Shown piece by piece: positions 50,933 to 59,549 of a stretch of 64,000 nt of DNA (positions within the stretch are counted from its first letter, which is position 1; each line of letters begins with the position of its first letter). A model generated the notes under the pieces. The model did not search any database, was not told where the DNA came from, and was given only the letters and a program-made list of their open reading frames with translations. This stretch comes from DATAVK01 sp036267755 (lineage in GTDB: Bacteria; Actinomycetota; Actinomycetes; JAFAQI01): assembly GCA_036267755.1 (NCBI GenBank), contig DATAVK010000009.1, positions 1-64,000 on the forward strand. Direction: 5' to 3'. A program made the position numbers and the translations under genes.

Positions 50933-52366
50933 GTGAGCGACTTCGACTACTCCCCGGCGCCCGAGTCCCGGTCGGTCGCCCGGCTCCGGGAGTCCTACGG
51001 GATGTACATCGACGGCAAGTTCGTCGACGGCGGTGGCGGCACCTTCAAGACCGTCAACCCGGCCGACGAGTCGGTGCTCGCCTCGGTCGCCCTGGCCGAC
51101 AAGGCCGACATCGACACGGCGGTCTCGGCGGCGCGGCGCGCGTACGACGGCGTGTGGCATCGGATGCCGGGCCGCGAGCGGGCGAAGTACCTGTTCCGGA
51201 TCGCCCGGCTGATCCAGGAGCGGGCCAGGGAGCTCGCTGTCCTCGAAACGCTCGACAATGGCAAGCCGATCCGGGAGTCGCGGGACGTCGACGTACCGAT
51301 GGCCGCGGCGCATTTCTTCTACCACGCCGGGTGGGCCGACAAGCTCGGGTACGCCGGCTTCGGACCGGACCCGCAGCCGCTCGGCGTCGCCGCTCAGGTG
51401 GTGCCGTGGAACTTCCCGCTGCTGATGGCCGCGTGGAAGCTGGCACCGGCGCTCGCGGCCGGCAACACCGCCGTACTGAAATCTGCCGAGACCACACCGC
51501 TGTCGGCGTTGGCGCTCGCGGACATCATCGCCCAGGCCGACCTGCCGCCGGGCGTGGTCAACATCATCAATGGCGGCCCGGAGATCGGTCAGGCGCTCGT
51601 AGCGCACCCAGGCGTCGACAAGGTCGCGTTCACCGGGTCCACGGCGGTCGGCAAGGAGATCGCGAAAACCGTTGCAGGTACTCGGAAACGGCTCAGTCTC
51701 GAGCTCGGCGGCAAGGCGGCGAACATCATCTTCGACGACGCGCCGCTCGACCAGGCCGTCGAGGGCATCGTCAACGGGATCTTCTTCAACCAGGGTCATG
51801 TGTGCTGCGCGGGGTCGCGGCTGCTGGTGCAGGAGTCGATCGCGGAGGAGACGCTCGATGCGCTGCGCCGCCGGCTCGTGCACCTCAAGCTCGGCGACCC
51901 GTTGGACAAGAACACCGACATCGGCGCGATCAACTCGGCCGCCCAGCTGGAAAGGATCACGGAGCTGACCGCGGTGGCCGAGTCGGAGGGTGCGACCCGC
52001 TGGTCGCCACCGTGCGACCTGCCGTCGTCGGGTTACTGGTTCGCCCCGACCGTGCTGACCGACGTGACGCCGGCTCACCGGGTGGCGCAGGAGGAAGTGT
52101 TCGGTCCGGTTCTCGCCGTGATGACGTTCCGCACCCCCGAGGAAGCGATCGCGAAGGCGAACAACACGCCGTACGGACTGTCTGCGGGGGTATGGACCGA
52201 CAAGGGCTCGCGCATCCTGTGGATGGCGCAGCGGCTGCGAGCCGGCGTGGTGTGGGCCAACACGTTCAACCGATTCGACCCGGCGTCGCCGTTCGGCGGG
52301 TACGGCGAGTCCGGTTATGGCCGCGAAGGTGGCCGGCACGGGCTGGGGGCCTACCTTGCCCACTAG
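50933..52366 (+). CDS. Aldehyde dehydrogenase (NAD-dependent)
   Basis: The 477-residue ALDH has the full set of family blocks: VVPWNFPLLMAAWKLAPALA (NAD-binding), FTGSTAVGKEIA, the general-base Glu in LSLELGGKAANI, the catalytic Cys in FFNQGHVCCAGSR, and EEVFGPVLAVM. Substrate is probably acetaldehyde released by DeoC, given the one-base spacing from deoC. The start is GTG 50933. The end overlaps the following ALDH-like gene. Confidence 0.93.
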   Translation: MSDFDYSPAPESRSVARLRESYGMYIDGKFVDGGGGTFKTVNPADESVLASVALADKADIDTAVSAARRAYDGVWHRMPGRERAKYLFRIARLIQERARELAVLETLDNGKPIRESRDVDVPMAAAHFFYHAGWADKLGYAGFGPDPQPLGVAAQVVPWNFPLLMAAWKLAPALAAGNTAVLKSAETTPLSALALADIIAQADLPPGVVNIINGGPEIGQALVAHPGVDKVAFTGSTAVGKEIAKTVAGTRKRLSLELGGKAANIIFDDAPLDQAVEGIVNGIFFNQGHVCCAGSRLLVQESIAEETLDALRRRLVHLKLGDPLDKNTDIGAINSAAQLERITELTAVAESEGATRWSPPCDLPSSGYWFAPTVLTDVTPAHRVAQEEVFGPVLAVMTFRTPEEAIAKANNTPYGLSAGVWTDKGSRILWMAQRLRAGVVWANTFNRFDPASPFGGYGESGYGREGGRHGLGAYLAH

Positions 52367-53228
52367 CCCGCGACGAGTCGACGTCCGCAAGACCTACAAG
52401 CTGTTCATCGGCGGTGCGTTCCCCCGGTCGGAGTCCGGCCGCACCTACCCGATCTCCGACCGCCAGGGAGGCTTCGTGGCGAACGTGGCACAGGCGTCAC
52501 GCAAGGACGTGCGCGACGCCGTCGCCGCCGCGCGCAAGGCGCAGCCCGGCTGGGCGGGCGCCACGGCGTACAACCGCGGTCAGGTGCTCTACCGGGTCGC
52601 GGAGATGCTCGAAGGACGCCGCTCGCAGTTCGCCGAGGAGGTCGGTGCCGCCGAAGGCATCACCGCGCGGGCGGCCGCCAGCCAGGTCAGCGAGGCGATC
52701 GACCGCTGGGTCTGGTACGCCGGCTGGACCGACAAGCTGTCCCAGGTGCTCGGCGCGGCCAACCCGGTGGCCGGCCCGTACTTCAACTTCTCGGTGCCGG
52801 AACCCAGCGGAGTCATCGGCGTCATCGCCCCATCGACGTCATCGTTGCTCGGGCTGGTCTCGGTCGTGGCCCCGGCCATCGTGAGCGGCAACACAACGGT
52901 CGTGATCGCCTCGACCGAGCGGCCGCTTCCTGGGGTCACCTTGACCGAGGTGCTCGCGACGTCGGACCTGCCGGGCGGTGTCGTGAACCTGCTCACCGGC
53001 GACGTCGCGGAGCTGGCACCGTGGCTGGCCTCGCACCAGGACGTCGACGGGCTCGACCTGGCCGGCGCCGCCGATCTCGCGGAGGACCTGGAGCGGTCGG
53101 CGGCCGACACGGTGAAGCGGGTTTTGCGGGCTCCCGATGCCGAGCCGGACTGGACGGCGCTGCCGGACCTGTCGCGGATGGTGGCGTTCCTCGAGACCAA
53201 GACGGTCTGGCACCCGGTCGGGGTATGA
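52356..53228 (+). CDS. Truncated aldehyde dehydrogenase-like protein lacking the catalytic half
   Basis: The frame can begin at 52317, but the TTG at 52356, seven bases after GGGGG, is the most plausible start (290 residues). The protein aligns to the N-terminal NAD-binding part of ALDHs (TYKLFIGGAFPRSESGRTY, VIGVIAPSTSSLLGLVSVVAPA, SGNTTVVIASTERPLPG). It stops before any catalytic FxNxGQxC segment, and its final 80 residues do not match the catalytic domain. Similar short second ALDH genes sit after deoC and a full ALDH in other actinobacteria, as I recall, so this is probably a genuine partner or regulatory subunit, not a broken gene. Its role is unknown. Confidence 0.8.
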   Translation: MPTSPRRVDVRKTYKLFIGGAFPRSESGRTYPISDRQGGFVANVAQASRKDVRDAVAAARKAQPGWAGATAYNRGQVLYRVAEMLEGRRSQFAEEVGAAEGITARAAASQVSEAIDRWVWYAGWTDKLSQVLGAANPVAGPYFNFSVPEPSGVIGVIAPSTSSLLGLVSVVAPAIVSGNTTVVIASTERPLPGVTLTEVLATSDLPGGVVNLLTGDVAELAPWLASHQDVDGLDLAGAADLAEDLERSAADTVKRVLRAPDAEPDWTALPDLSRMVAFLETKTVWHPVGV

Positions 53229-53857
53229 GCGAGTACGGCGTTGACCCCGCGGTGCTGGCGGAGTGGGACAAGCGGTACGAGGACCAGGAACGACTGTGGA
53301 GCGGCCAGCCCAACGGCGCGCTGGTGGCCGAGGTCGCCGGGTTGACTCCGGGTCGGGTGCTCGACGTCGGCTGCGGCGAGGGCGCGGACGCGGTCTGGCT
53401 CGCGCGCGGCGGCTGGGATGTCACCGCGGTGGAGGTGTCGGGCGTGGCCCTCGCACGTGCAGCTGACCACGCCCGTGACGCCGGTGTGACCGTGCGTTGG
53501 ATGCACGTCGGACTTGCGGAGGCCAATCTGACGCCAGGGTCGTTCGACCTGGTCTCGGCGCAGTACCCAGCCCTGCTGCGGACGCCCGAGGCCGCGGCCG
53601 AACGCGCGCTGCTGGCGGCCGTCGCGCCCGGCGGCCTGCTGCTGCTGGTGCACCACGTCGGCATGGAGACACACGTGCCGCACGAGAGCGGCATCAACCC
53701 CGCCGACTACGTCTGGCCGGCGATGATCCGCGCGCTGCTCGACGACGACTGGGGGATCGAGGTGGACGAGGAACGGCCGCGCGTCGTCCCCGAGAGCGGT
53801 GCCGGCTCCGCCCACCACGTCGACGACCAGGTGCTGCGGGCGCTTCGGCTGCGCTAG
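53225..53857 (+). CDS. Class I SAM-dependent methyltransferase
   Basis: From the ATG overlapping the previous stop (ATGA) the protein has 210 residues with a class I methyltransferase fold: EWDKRYEDQERLWSGQPN at the N-terminus, motif I VLDVGCGEGADAVWLAR, WDVTAVEVSGVAL, and SFDLVSAQYPAL. The N-terminal WSG-x-PN pattern is that of the TehB-like/thiopurine-type branch. It may detoxify a small molecule. Its placement in the deoC cluster is not explained. Its 3' end overlaps add by four bases. Confidence 0.85.
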   Translation: MSEYGVDPAVLAEWDKRYEDQERLWSGQPNGALVAEVAGLTPGRVLDVGCGEGADAVWLARGGWDVTAVEVSGVALARAADHARDAGVTVRWMHVGLAEANLTPGSFDLVSAQYPALLRTPEAAAERALLAAVAPGGLLLLVHHVGMETHVPHESGINPADYVWPAMIRALLDDDWGIEVDEERPRVVPESGAGSAHHVDDQVLRALRLR

Positions 53858-54990
53858 CCCGTTGCGGCGGCGGTCGCTGCCGCGTCGTCGAGCACCGCGG
53901 CACCACGGGCCGCGGCGTACGCGGGTTTGATCACGCCGTTGATCAGTGCGAGCCGGTCGTCGAACGGCCAGAAGGCGCTCTTCATCGCATTGATGGTCAG
54001 CCACTCCAGGTCACGCCAGCCCCAGCCGAACGTCTCGCAGCAGCGGGCCAGCTCGGAGGACAGCGTGACTCCGCTCATCAGCCGGTTGTCGGTGTTGACC
54101 GTGACGCGGAACCGCAGCCGACGGAGTACGCCGATCGGGTGCTCGGCCAGCGACGGCGCCGCGCCGGTGTGGACGTTGGAGGTCGGGCAGATCTCGAGCG
54201 GGATCCGCCGGTCCCGGATGTAGCTCGCCAACAGGCCGAGCTCGGCCTCACCGTCCGGGTGGATGGTGATGTCGTCGATGATCCGTACGCCGTGGCCGAG
54301 CCGCTCGGCGTTGCACCACTGCAACGCCTCCCAGATCGACGGCAGCCCGAACGCCTCCCCGGCGTGCAGCGTGGCGTGGAAGCTGGCGCGCTGGATCAGC
54401 TGGAAGGCGTCCAGGTGGCGGGTCGGCGGGTAGCCGGCCTCGGCGCCGGCCACGTCGAATCCGGCCACGCCACGGTCGCGGTAGTGCACGGCGAGCTCGG
54501 CGATCTCCAGCGACCGGGCGGCGGTCCGCATCGCGGTGAGCAGCACCCGCGCGACAATCGGCCGGCCGGCCTCGCGGGCGACCTCCATGCCGTCGGCGAA
54601 GCCGGCGAGCACGGCCTCGACGACCTCTTCGAGCCGCAGCCCCGCCTCGATGTGCAGCTCAGGCGCGAACCGCACCTCGGCGTACACGATCCCGTCGGCG
54701 GCGAGGTCCTCGATGCACTCCCGTGCCACACGGTGCAGCGCATCGGCCGTCTGCATCACCGCGACGGTGTGGGTGAAGCCTTCGAGGTAGCGGACCAGGT
54801 CACGCTTCGGGGTCTCGGCGACGAACCACTGCGCCAGCGCGGCCGGGTCGGTCTCCGGCAGCCCGTCGTACCCGATCTCGTTGGCCAGCTCGACGATCGT
54901 CGCCGGTCGTAGCCCGCCGTCGAGATGGTCGTGGAGCAGGACCTTGGGGACGGTGACGATCCGATGCGGATCCAACGCGGACGAGGGCAT
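53854..54990 (-). CDS. add: Adenosine deaminase
   Basis: The 378-residue metalloenzyme converts adenosine or deoxyadenosine to inosine or deoxyinosine. Motifs in order: zinc ligands in LLHDHLDGGLRP (His20, His22), HAGEAFGLPS (His ligand and catalytic Glu), RLGHG, ICPTSN, and VTVNTDNRLMSG, where canonical enzymes read TDDP; the NTDN form is, as I recall, usual among actinobacterial Add proteins. The product feeds purine nucleoside phosphorylase (62486). The convergent orientation with the deoC unit and the short gap to deoA (42 bases) suggest transcription with cdd and deoA. Confidence 0.94.
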   Translation of the reverse strand: MPSSALDPHRIVTVPKVLLHDHLDGGLRPATIVELANEIGYDGLPETDPAALAQWFVAETPKRDLVRYLEGFTHTVAVMQTADALHRVARECIEDLAADGIVYAEVRFAPELHIEAGLRLEEVVEAVLAGFADGMEVAREAGRPIVARVLLTAMRTAARSLEIAELAVHYRDRGVAGFDVAGAEAGYPPTRHLDAFQLIQRASFHATLHAGEAFGLPSIWEALQWCNAERLGHGVRIIDDITIHPDGEAELGLLASYIRDRRIPLEICPTSNVHTGAAPSLAEHPIGVLRRLRFRVTVNTDNRLMSGVTLSSELARCCETFGWGWRDLEWLTINAMKSAFWPFDDRLALINGVIKPAYAAARGAAVLDDAAATAAATG

Positions 54991-55032
54991 CCGGCACGTT
55001 ACCGCGCCGAAATGAACGACCGGCAGCGGCGG

Positions 55033-56313
55033 TCAGCCGACCCGGTCGAGCACCAGCGGGGCGATCTCGGGTGCCGTATCGGAGATCGCGATTGCTCCCT
55101 CGAGGCTCTGCCGAGCGTGGTCGAAGCGTGATGCGTCATCGGTGTGCAGCTCGAGCAGGACGTCACCGGCCGTGACCTCGTCGCCCGGCCGAGCCAGGCA
55201 CATCACGCCTGCGGTCGGGTCGACCGCATCTGCCTTGCGGGCCCGACCCGCGCCGAGCCGCCAGGCGGCGACGCCGATGCCCCGGGCGTCGAGCCGAGCC
55301 ACCACACCACTGCGGTCGGCGACGACGGTCTGGATGTGGGAGGCCGTCGGCAGCTCGGCCCCGGGATCGCCCCCCTGGGCAGCGATCATCCGCTCCCACA
55401 CCGCGAGCGCCGACCCGTCGTCGAGTGCCGCGGCCGGATCCGCGTCGATCCCGACGGCGCCCAACATCTCACCGGCCAGCGCCAACGTGATCTCGCGCAG
55501 GTCGTCGGGACCACGGCCGGCGAGCGTCTCGACCGACTCGGTGACCTCGAGCGCGTTGCCGACGGCCCGGCCGAGCGGGGTGTCCATCGCGGTCAGCAGC
55601 GCGGTCACGGCGACACCGTGGTCGCGACCCAGCCCGACCATGGTCTGCGCGAGCTCCCGGGCCTGCGCGAGGTCGGGCATGAAGGCCCCCGAGCCGACCT
55701 TGACGTCGAGCACCAGCGCCGCCGTCCCCTCGGCGATCTTCTTCGACATGATCGAAGCGGCGATCAGCGGGATCGACTCGACGGTGCCGGTGACGTCGCG
55801 CAACGCGTACAGCTTGCGGTCGGCTGGCGCGAGTCCCGCCCCGGCTGCGCAGATCACAGCGCCGACGTCCTCGAGCTGCGCGCGCATGTCGGAGTTACTC
55901 AGGTCGGCCCGCCAGCCCGGGATCGACTCGAGCTTGTCGAGGGTGCCGCCGGTGTGCCCGAGCCCACGACCCGACAGCTGCGGGACCGCTGCACCGCAGG
56001 CGGCCACCAGCGGCGCGAGCACCAGGGACACCTTGTCGCCGACGCCGCCCGTGGAGTGCTTGTCGACGGTCGGCCGCGACAGCCCGCTCAGGTCGAGCCG
56101 CTCGCCGGACGCGATCATCGCCGCCGTCCAGCGGGCCAGCTCCGCCGGCGACAGCCCGCGCCAGCAGACCGCCATCAGCAGCGCCGACATCTGCTCGTCG
56201 GGGATCTCGCCATCGGCGTACCCCGCGATCACCCAGTCGATCTGGCCGTCGCTCAGCACCCGGCCGTCGCGCTTGGCACGGATGACGTCGACGGCGTCGA
56301 AGCCGCCGCTCAC
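55033..56313 (-). CDS. deoA: Thymidine phosphorylase
   Basis: The GTG at 56313 overlaps the cdd stop (GTGA) and gives 426 residues. The frame open further upstream is a shadow of cdd. The enzyme splits thymidine or deoxyuridine to base and deoxyribose 1-phosphate. Family blocks are present: DKHSTGGVGDKVSLVLAP, the signature SGRGLGHTGGTLDKLESIPG, the SIMSKKIAEG active-site lysine region, and DVKVGSGAFM. It acts after Cdd and before the mutase and DeoC. Confidence 0.94.
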   Translation of the reverse strand: MSGGFDAVDVIRAKRDGRVLSDGQIDWVIAGYADGEIPDEQMSALLMAVCWRGLSPAELARWTAAMIASGERLDLSGLSRPTVDKHSTGGVGDKVSLVLAPLVAACGAAVPQLSGRGLGHTGGTLDKLESIPGWRADLSNSDMRAQLEDVGAVICAAGAGLAPADRKLYALRDVTGTVESIPLIAASIMSKKIAEGTAALVLDVKVGSGAFMPDLAQARELAQTMVGLGRDHGVAVTALLTAMDTPLGRAVGNALEVTESVETLAGRGPDDLREITLALAGEMLGAVGIDADPAAALDDGSALAVWERMIAAQGGDPGAELPTASHIQTVVADRSGVVARLDARGIGVAAWRLGAGRARKADAVDPTAGVMCLARPGDEVTAGDVLLELHTDDASRFDHARQSLEGAIAISDTAPEIAPLVLDRVG

Positions 56314-56726
56314 GCCGGGGGCTGCCGCTCGGACAGCGTGTCGCCGTCGAAGGCTCCCGGGAGCAGCTCGGCGAGCCGCATCGGTTCTCGATCGGGTCCG
56401 GCGTCGAGCGGCAAGTCGGGGCCGCCGAGCTCCATGAGCAGCTGCCGGCACCGGCCGCACGGGGTGAGCGGACGACCGTCGCCGGCAACGACGCTGACCG
56501 CGACCAGTCGGGTCCCGCCACTCGCCGCGAGCGCCGACACCAGGCCGCATTCGGCGCACAGGGTCAGGCCGTAGGAGGCGTTCTCGACATTGCAGCCGCC
56601 GACGATCTCGCCGGTATCGGTGAGGCCGGCAGCGCCGACGTGCAGCCGGGAGTACGGCGCATAGGCCCGGGCCGCCATCTCGTTGGCGACCTGGCGAAGC
56701 GCGTCCCAGTTCAGCTCAGCGCTCAT
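56310..56726 (-). CDS. cdd: Cytidine deaminase
   Basis: The 138-residue tetrameric-type deaminase converts cytidine or deoxycytidine to uridine or deoxyuridine. Zinc and catalytic residues are in LCAECGL (Cys57, Glu59) and PCGRCRQ (Cys90, Cys93). CNVENASYG is the substrate loop. The start ATG at 56726 is supported by position. Overlap with deoA shows translational coupling of two consecutive steps in pyrimidine nucleoside breakdown. Confidence 0.94.
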   Translation of the reverse strand: MSAELNWDALRQVANEMAARAYAPYSRLHVGAAGLTDTGEIVGGCNVENASYGLTLCAECGLVSALAASGGTRLVAVSVVAGDGRPLTPCGRCRQLLMELGGPDLPLDAGPDREPMRLAELLPGAFDGDTLSERQPPA

Positions 56727-56982
56727 GACCAGCGACTCTAATGTCCACGGCAGCCAGCTTCATTCTCATGGCCGTCTGGCGACGTTCTAGCGTCGTCATC
56801 CGGCCACCGCGAATCTGGTGAGTACGCAGATCCATGATCATCGCGCTCTGAGCAGCTTCTCGCCTTGCTGATTCCGCGATGACCTTCGTCCGGCGGCTAG
56901 TCCCCACGTTCATGGCCGGTTTTGGTGGCTCTAGCCGCTATAAGCGGCCATGGGAGCCCGGAGAGCCTTGCCTTGCCGGGGG
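56727..56982. other. 256-base intergenic region between cdd and the nucleoside importer genes
   Basis: No protein-like frame is convincing here; a 65-codon frame at 56716-56913 has no ribosome binding site and poor composition. GC is lower than in the flanking genes. The only structure seen is a short inverted repeat, GCCGCT-ATA-AGCGGC (56934-56948). It could hold the cdd-deoA-add promoter (cdd starts at 56726) and the end of the importer transcript. No element is recognised. Confidence 0.4.
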
Positions 56983-58269
56983 TTAACCGGCCACGTAGGG
57001 GACGCCGTCGGCGGCGGGTGGCCGGACCCGTCCGACCAGACCGGATACGACCGCGATCGTGATGACGTACGGCGCCATCGACAGGATCGGCGACGGGATT
57101 CCCACATTGAGTACGGCGAGGAAGCTCTGCAACGACACCGCGAAACCGAACAGCAGGGCGGCGCTGAGGGCCCCGAACGGCCGCCATCGACCGAAGATCA
57201 TGGCAGCCAGAGCGACGTACCCGAGGCCGGCGGTCATGTTCGAGGAGAACTCGCCGATCGAGCCGATCGTGAACGACGCACCGCCGATCCCGGCGATGGC
57301 GCCGCCGAGGATCACGTTGCGGTAGCGCACCGACACGACGTGGATGCCGACCGTGGCGGCGGCGCGAGGGTGCTCGCCGACCGACCGGACCCGCAACCCC
57401 CACTTGGTGTGGAACAACGCGACGTGGACGACGACGAGCAGTACGGCGGCGCCGTACACGAACACGTTCTGGTTGAACAGCACCGGACCGATGATGGGGA
57501 TCTTCGACAGGCCCGGCAGCGCGATGGGGTCGAAGGTGTTCGGGCTGTTGAGGGTCGCCTGATCCGGCGAGAGCACCTGGGCGGTGAGGAAGTTGGTGAG
57601 CCCGGTGGCAAAGGCGACGATGACGACGCCGACGATGATCTGGTCCGCGCCGTAGCGCAACGACAGGAAGGCGAGCAGCGCACCGAACAGCGCGCCCGAC
57701 GCGGCACCGGCGAGGACGCCGAGCCAGAGGCTGTGGGACGCGCTGCCGATCATCGCGCCGAGGAACGCGCCGGCGAGGAACTGCCCCTCGATCGCGATGT
57801 TGACGACGCCGGAGCGCTCGCACATCACGCCGGAGAGCGCGCCGTAGACCAGCGGTGTCGCCGAGACCAGCGTCCCGGCGAGCAGCTGGACGAAGTCGAG
57901 CGAGCCGCCGCGGGCCGCCCACACCCGGAACGACCACACGAAGATGACGACGCCGGCCCCGAAGATCGCGTAGCTCCCCCGACGCGGCGGCGCGGCGACC
58001 AGCCACGCGCCGAGCAGCGCACAGACCACTGCGAGCGGGATGCACACGCCCCGCACCGGCATGTCGAGCGGCGAGACGCTGACCGCGGGCGGGCTCGACA
58101 GCAGGAAGGTGGCGTGGACACTGCCAGACACGCCGAACCCGAAGCCGAGTACGCCGATCAGGGAAAGCCCGAGCAGGAAGATGCCCATGCCGCGCACCCG
58201 CGCGACCGACACCAGCCGGCCCTCGGGAGCGGCCGGTGCGACGTGCGCCTCCATCGTGGTGGCGGTCAC
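56983..58269 (-). CDS. Nucleoside ABC transporter permease (BMP-associated, second subunit)
   Basis: The GTG at 58269 overlaps the preceding permease stop (GTGA), giving 428 residues. About ten membrane helices are predicted. The family segment CERSGVVNIAIEGQFLAGAFLGA and SVGEHPRAAATVGI place it in the BPD_transp_2 permeases of nucleoside importers. An N-terminal extension of about 130 residues holds three additional helices. It works with the permease at 58266-59549, the ATPase and the BMP lipoprotein to import nucleosides for the surrounding catabolic enzymes. Confidence 0.9.
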   Translation of the reverse strand: MTATTMEAHVAPAAPEGRLVSVARVRGMGIFLLGLSLIGVLGFGFGVSGSVHATFLLSSPPAVSVSPLDMPVRGVCIPLAVVCALLGAWLVAAPPRRGSYAIFGAGVVIFVWSFRVWAARGGSLDFVQLLAGTLVSATPLVYGALSGVMCERSGVVNIAIEGQFLAGAFLGAMIGSASHSLWLGVLAGAASGALFGALLAFLSLRYGADQIIVGVVIVAFATGLTNFLTAQVLSPDQATLNSPNTFDPIALPGLSKIPIIGPVLFNQNVFVYGAAVLLVVVHVALFHTKWGLRVRSVGEHPRAAATVGIHVVSVRYRNVILGGAIAGIGGASFTIGSIGEFSSNMTAGLGYVALAAMIFGRWRPFGALSAALLFGFAVSLQSFLAVLNVGIPSPILSMAPYVITIAVVSGLVGRVRPPAADGVPYVAG

Positions 58270-59549
58270 CCGGCCCACCCCTTGGTGAAGAGCAGGATCT
58301 TGCCGGACCCGGCTTCGCGGAGTCGGAAGATCTCGCGGATCAGCGCCGGCGTCGCGACGAAGAACACGATGACCGCCTGGATCACGGTCGTGAGGTCGAG
58401 CGGGATCCCGGTGGCGGCCTGCATGTAGCGACCGCCGGTGATGAGCGCAGCGAACAGCAGCGAGCCGAGCACGACACCGCTCGGCTTGTTGCGCCCGAGC
58501 AGCGCAACGGTGATGGCGTTGAACCCGGTGCCGCCGCCATACCCGCTGGAGAGGAAGAAGTCAGTCCCGGCGAGCGTCGACATGCCGGCCAGCCCGACCA
58601 GCGCCCCGGAGATCGTCAACACCAGGATCGTCGCCAGCTTGGCGTCCATGCCCGCGGTTCGGCCGGCGTCCGGGTTTGACCCGATCACCCGGAAGGTGAA
58701 GCCGAGCGTGCTGCGCTTCATGAACCACGAGGCACCGGCCGCCACAGCCAGCGCCACGATGAGCCCAGCGTTGACCCGCAGCCCGCTACCGAACAGATGC
58801 GGCAGGGTCGCCGACGAGGGGATGGTCTGCGAGATCGAGTTGCTCTGGTGGGGGGCCTGCAACGGTTTCGTGGTCAGCAGGTAGTCGAGCAGGTCGAGGA
58901 TGATGTAGTTGAGCATGATCGTGACGATCACCTCATGGGCGCCGGTGCGCGCCTTGAGGAAGCCGGGGATGAAGCCCGCGACCGCCCCGCCAGCCGCACC
59001 GGCGAGGACCACCAGCGGCACGTGCAGCGGAAGCGGCAGGTGCACCCCGAAGCCGACGTAGGTCGCGGCCAGCGCGCCGGCGATGAACTGACCCTGGCCG
59101 CCGATGTTGAACACCCCGGTCGAGAAGCCCAGCGCCACGCCGGTCCCGGCCAGGATGAGCGGCGTCGCCGCCACGAGCGTCTCCGACAGCGGGGTGAACA
59201 GCGCCACCCAGCCGTGGCCGGTCGACACCGCGTGACCCAGCGCGGACGGACTGAAGATCGACCCGATGAACAGGTCGCCGTACGCCGTACCCACCGTACG
59301 GAAGCTCAGGCTGATCGCGTGCCATGGGTGCGAGCCGACGTTGCCCCACGCATGCAGTGTCGACGTCGTGGTGACGACGATGAGGATCGCCCCGAACACC
59401 AGGCCGCAGAACACCGCGAGCACCGTGACGACCGCCACGTTCGCCTCGGTCATCCGATGGAGAGCGGTCGACCACCACGGCGGCGAACCCGAGGGTTCGC
59501 CGGTTGTGGATTCCCCGGCGGGAACCGATTCGGCCGGTACGGCGGTCAT
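58266..59549 (-). CDS. Nucleoside ABC transporter permease (BMP-associated, first subunit)
   Basis: The 427-residue protein has about ten helices. The characteristic VALGFSTGVFNIGGQGQFIAGALAA lies near the middle, and FTFRVIGSNPDAGRTAGMD is the cytoplasmic loop that contacts the ATPase. This is the other half of the heterodimeric permease. A 35-residue polar N-terminus precedes the first helix. Its ATG overlaps the ATPase stop (ATGA, 59546-59549). The genes run ATPase, permease, permease on the minus strand. Confidence 0.9.
   Translation of the reverse strand: MTAVPAESVPAGESTTGEPSGSPPWWSTALHRMTEANVAVVTVLAVFCGLVFGAILIVVTTTSTLHAWGNVGSHPWHAISLSFRTVGTAYGDLFIGSIFSPSALGHAVSTGHGWVALFTPLSETLVAATPLILAGTGVALGFSTGVFNIGGQGQFIAGALAATYVGFGVHLPLPLHVPLVVLAGAAGGAVAGFIPGFLKARTGAHEVIVTIMLNYIILDLLDYLLTTKPLQAPHQSNSISQTIPSSATLPHLFGSGLRVNAGLIVALAVAAGASWFMKRSTLGFTFRVIGSNPDAGRTAGMDAKLATILVLTISGALVGLAGMSTLAGTDFFLSSGYGGGTGFNAITVALLGRNKPSGVVLGSLLFAALITGGRYMQAATGIPLDLTTVIQAVIVFFVATPALIREIFRLREAGSGKILLFTKGWAG

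Noticed and set aside
52317..53228. Second ALDH gene as a pseudogene of the first
   Set aside because: The frame is intact, codon use is normal, the sequence is not a duplicate of the neighbour, and the end overlaps the next gene as ATGA, all of which suggest a maintained protein.
56716..56913. 65-codon minus-strand frame upstream of cdd
   Set aside because: It lacks a ribosome binding site, overlaps the cdd start and has a composition unlike the neighbouring genes.
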